A stretch of 7,148 nucleotides of DNA. Origin: Treponema sp. GTDB taxonomy: Bacteria; Spirochaetota; Spirochaetia; Treponematales; Breznakiellaceae. The notes under the pieces are model-generated. The model was not told the origin of the DNA and ran no database searches. It saw only the letters and a program-made list of their open reading frames with translations. Positions 5,780 to 7,148 of this stretch are shown here, one piece after another. A program made the position numbers and the translations under genes. Numbering within the stretch: the stretch's first letter is position 1; every line of letters begins with the position of its first letter. The stretch is from contig JAISBK010000163.1 in NCBI GenBank assembly GCA_031266255.1, positions 1 through 7,148 on the forward strand, given 5' to 3'.

Positions 5780-7099
5780 ATGAAAAGACACTTATATCGC
5801 CGGAAAATCGGTACCACTGAATCGGGGAAGCCTATCAGAGCGTGGTATTATTGGTACTATGATCCAGAAACGAAAAAGCAGGTCCGAAAATCCTGCGGAA
5901 ACAGTAAGCAGCCGGTATTGCTTAAGTACGTCGCCGAAGCAATTATAGCTGAACTAGAAGAACAGGACCGAAAAGATCAGGGGCTGAAAGGGGAAACCGA
6001 ATCGGTTACCCTAAAGGTATTGGCTGAACAGATGTTTACTGAACATAGTCTATACCTTAAACGGATGCGGCAGAATAATTATTTCAAAACAGATGCTACC
6101 CTGAAAGAAATAAAAAGCCATTTGAATAATTGGATTATTCCTCATTATGGTCATTTAAGACCGGAGCAAGTGGATCCAATACAAGTCGAAAATGATCTGA
6201 TTTCGGTTGATAGATCTAATTCTTGGCGTAACCGGAATGTGTCCATTATCAACTTTATCCTGGATGAGGCCATACGGCATAAAATGATACGCTATAAGCC
6301 GATTTTTCAAACCTTTAAACACAAAAAAGGGAAAAAAGACATCCTTTCCATAGAAGAAATGGAACGGCTTTTTCCTGATGACTTTGAGGGATTGTCTATG
6401 GTATGGGACAAAAAAGGGAAAGTAAGTGATGAAGGGTTCATGTTCGGAGCCCTATACGCCTTGATGGTGTCAACCGGGCTACGGAACGGAGAAGCCCGGG
6501 CAATCCATCCGTCTCAGTTTATCGTGTTCGATGGAAAAACGATTGAGACTATGATAGACCCTGCTGGATCCGTAAGGCAGTTTGAGGCGCTCAATCTTGT
6601 ACTCGTATACGGCCTTATCGTTGACCGGATGTATAATGCGGAGGGCAAGATTGTTAAACACCTGAAAAAAGGCGATGAAGCGGATGATCCCAAGTTGCGG
6701 GTAACGGTTATTCCCGAAAAAACGGTGAAATATGTGCAGCACTGGATGATGATTCAGAGGACCCCCTTACATGACTTGGTATTTACCTTTGAGGGTCGGC
6801 GTATTCGGAGCGAATATTTGGAAGACCGGTTTGCTTTAGGTCTTAAGAACGCCGGAATACATCTGGAACAGGGCAGGGTATTGACCCCGCACAGTCTAAG
6901 GTTTACTTACAACACCAAAATGCGGCGGCTTATTTCCGGTGAGCATCTGCGATTAATGACTGGACATGAATCGGAGCAGATGACTGATTATTATACCCGG
7001 ATTAAACTTGAGGAACAATTTCTTGACTTACAGGGGAATAGTAGTGCAATCAACGAATTTTGGGGAGAATCACGCACCCGAACGGTGTTGTCTGACTGA
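5780..7099 (+). CDS. int: Tyrosine recombinase / site-specific integrase
   Basis: It catalyses integration, and probably excision, of the element at tRNA-Ala. The 439-residue product (from the ATG at 5780) begins with an arm-binding-like segment, AWYYWYYDPETKKQVRKSCG at about residues 21-40. A SAM-like core-binding domain follows at about 75-175, then the catalytic domain. Catalytic residues are R235 in STGLRNGEA, H371 and R374 in TPHSLRF, H396 in MTGHES, and the nucleophile Y405 in DYYTR. A candidate catalytic-loop Lys lies in the KHLKKGDE stretch (293-300). All expected residues are present, so the enzyme should be active. A TTG at 5744 would add 12 residues, but these look unrelated to the family; neither start has a clear Shine-Dalgarno. 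A following gene begins 24 bases downstream on the same strand. Confidence 0.93.
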   Translation: MKRHLYRRKIGTTESGKPIRAWYYWYYDPETKKQVRKSCGNSKQPVLLKYVAEAIIAELEEQDRKDQGLKGETESVTLKVLAEQMFTEHSLYLKRMRQNNYFKTDATLKEIKSHLNNWIIPHYGHLRPEQVDPIQVENDLISVDRSNSWRNRNVSIINFILDEAIRHKMIRYKPIFQTFKHKKGKKDILSIEEMERLFPDDFEGLSMVWDKKGKVSDEGFMFGALYALMVSTGLRNGEARAIHPSQFIVFDGKTIETMIDPAGSVRQFEALNLVLVYGLIVDRMYNAEGKIVKHLKKGDEADDPKLRVTVIPEKTVKYVQHWMMIQRTPLHDLVFTFEGRRIRSEYLEDRFALGLKNAGIHLEQGRVLTPHSLRFTYNTKMRRLISGEHLRLMTGHESEQMTDYYTRIKLEEQFLDLQGNSSAINEFWGESRTRTVLSD

Positions 7100-7123
7100 C
7101 TATTTTGAGGAGATAATGGGGAC

Positions 7124-7148
7124 ATGACAGACAAGGAAAAACAGCTTG
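7124..7148 (+). CDS. Start of an unidentified gene, cut by the window edge
   Basis: An ATG at 7124 opens a frame reading MTDKEKQL before the sequence ends. GAGGAG at 7107-7112 lies 11 bases upstream, a slightly long but usable spacing. Another ATG at 7116 hits a stop after three codons. With a 24-base gap behind int it is probably co-transcribed, a position often held by an excisionase or regulator. Eight residues are too few to identify it. Confidence 0.5.

Larger units (their letters stand above)
5585..7148. mobile_element. Left end of a tRNA-Ala-integrated element (partial)
   Basis: The element is defined by a tRNA gene cut at the anticodon arm, an inverted-repeat att core, an AT-rich junction and an adjacent complete tyrosine recombinase gene. 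It continues past the window edge, so its type (prophage, ICE, genomic island) is unknown. The left boundary is placed in the att centre. The integrase lies next to the displaced tRNA 3' half; the rebuilt complete tRNA-Ala should be at the distal end. No phage structural, conjugation or defence gene is visible in this part. Confidence 0.75.

Noticed and set aside
1..7148. CRISPR array, toxin-antitoxin pair, retron or other defence system
   Set aside because: No regularly spaced repeats, reverse transcriptase, nuclease-helicase or paired small genes were seen on either strand.

Overview
The window looks like a spirochaete chromosome, most probably of the Treponema group. I infer this from the protein style: a type III-like prenyl synthase, a LysM/M23 peptidase with an N-terminal anchor, and AAGGA-type ribosome sites with some GTG starts. 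No taxonomic marker in the window settles it. The G+C content is moderate, and there is a clear drop in G+C at about 5600-5780 where a mobile element begins.

Layout from the left. Positions 1-42 are an almost pure C tract, which may be an assembly or sequencing artefact. From about 460 down to 262, on the minus strand, lies a textbook sigma70-type promoter followed by a cobalamin riboswitch. The gene it controls is not visible; only about 220 bases follow before the C tract. Next, also on the minus strand, is rlmE/ftsJ (23S rRNA 2'-O-methyltransferase, 1161-532). Divergently transcribed on the plus strand are a polyprenyl diphosphate synthase (1212-2354) and, overlapping its stop codon, a bifunctional-nuclease-family (DUF151-like) reading frame that stops early (2347-2634). 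Its C-terminal part may continue in another frame to 2761. A membrane-anchored LysM plus M23 cell-wall peptidase (2787-4022) and the ribosome-associated GTPase hflX (4218-5516) follow on the same strand.

After hflX the 3' half of a tRNA-Ala gene lies on the minus strand (5551-5598). It breaks off at the anticodon stem, exactly inside a 10-bp inverted repeat with a 9-nt centre. To its right come an AT-rich spacer and a complete tyrosine recombinase gene (5780-7099), then the first codons of another gene (7124 onward). This is the left end of an integrative element that used the anticodon arm of tRNA-Ala as its attachment site. The intact tRNA is expected at the far end of the element, outside this window.

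The chromosomal genes are mostly housekeeping (rRNA methylation, isoprenoid chain elongation, cell-wall remodelling, ribosome rescue). The points of most interest are the orphan B12 riboswitch, the tRNA-splitting att site with its integrase, and the broken or unusual DUF151 gene translationally coupled to the prenyl synthase. I did not find a convincing new multi-gene system inside these 7.1 kb; any cargo of the element lies beyond the right edge.
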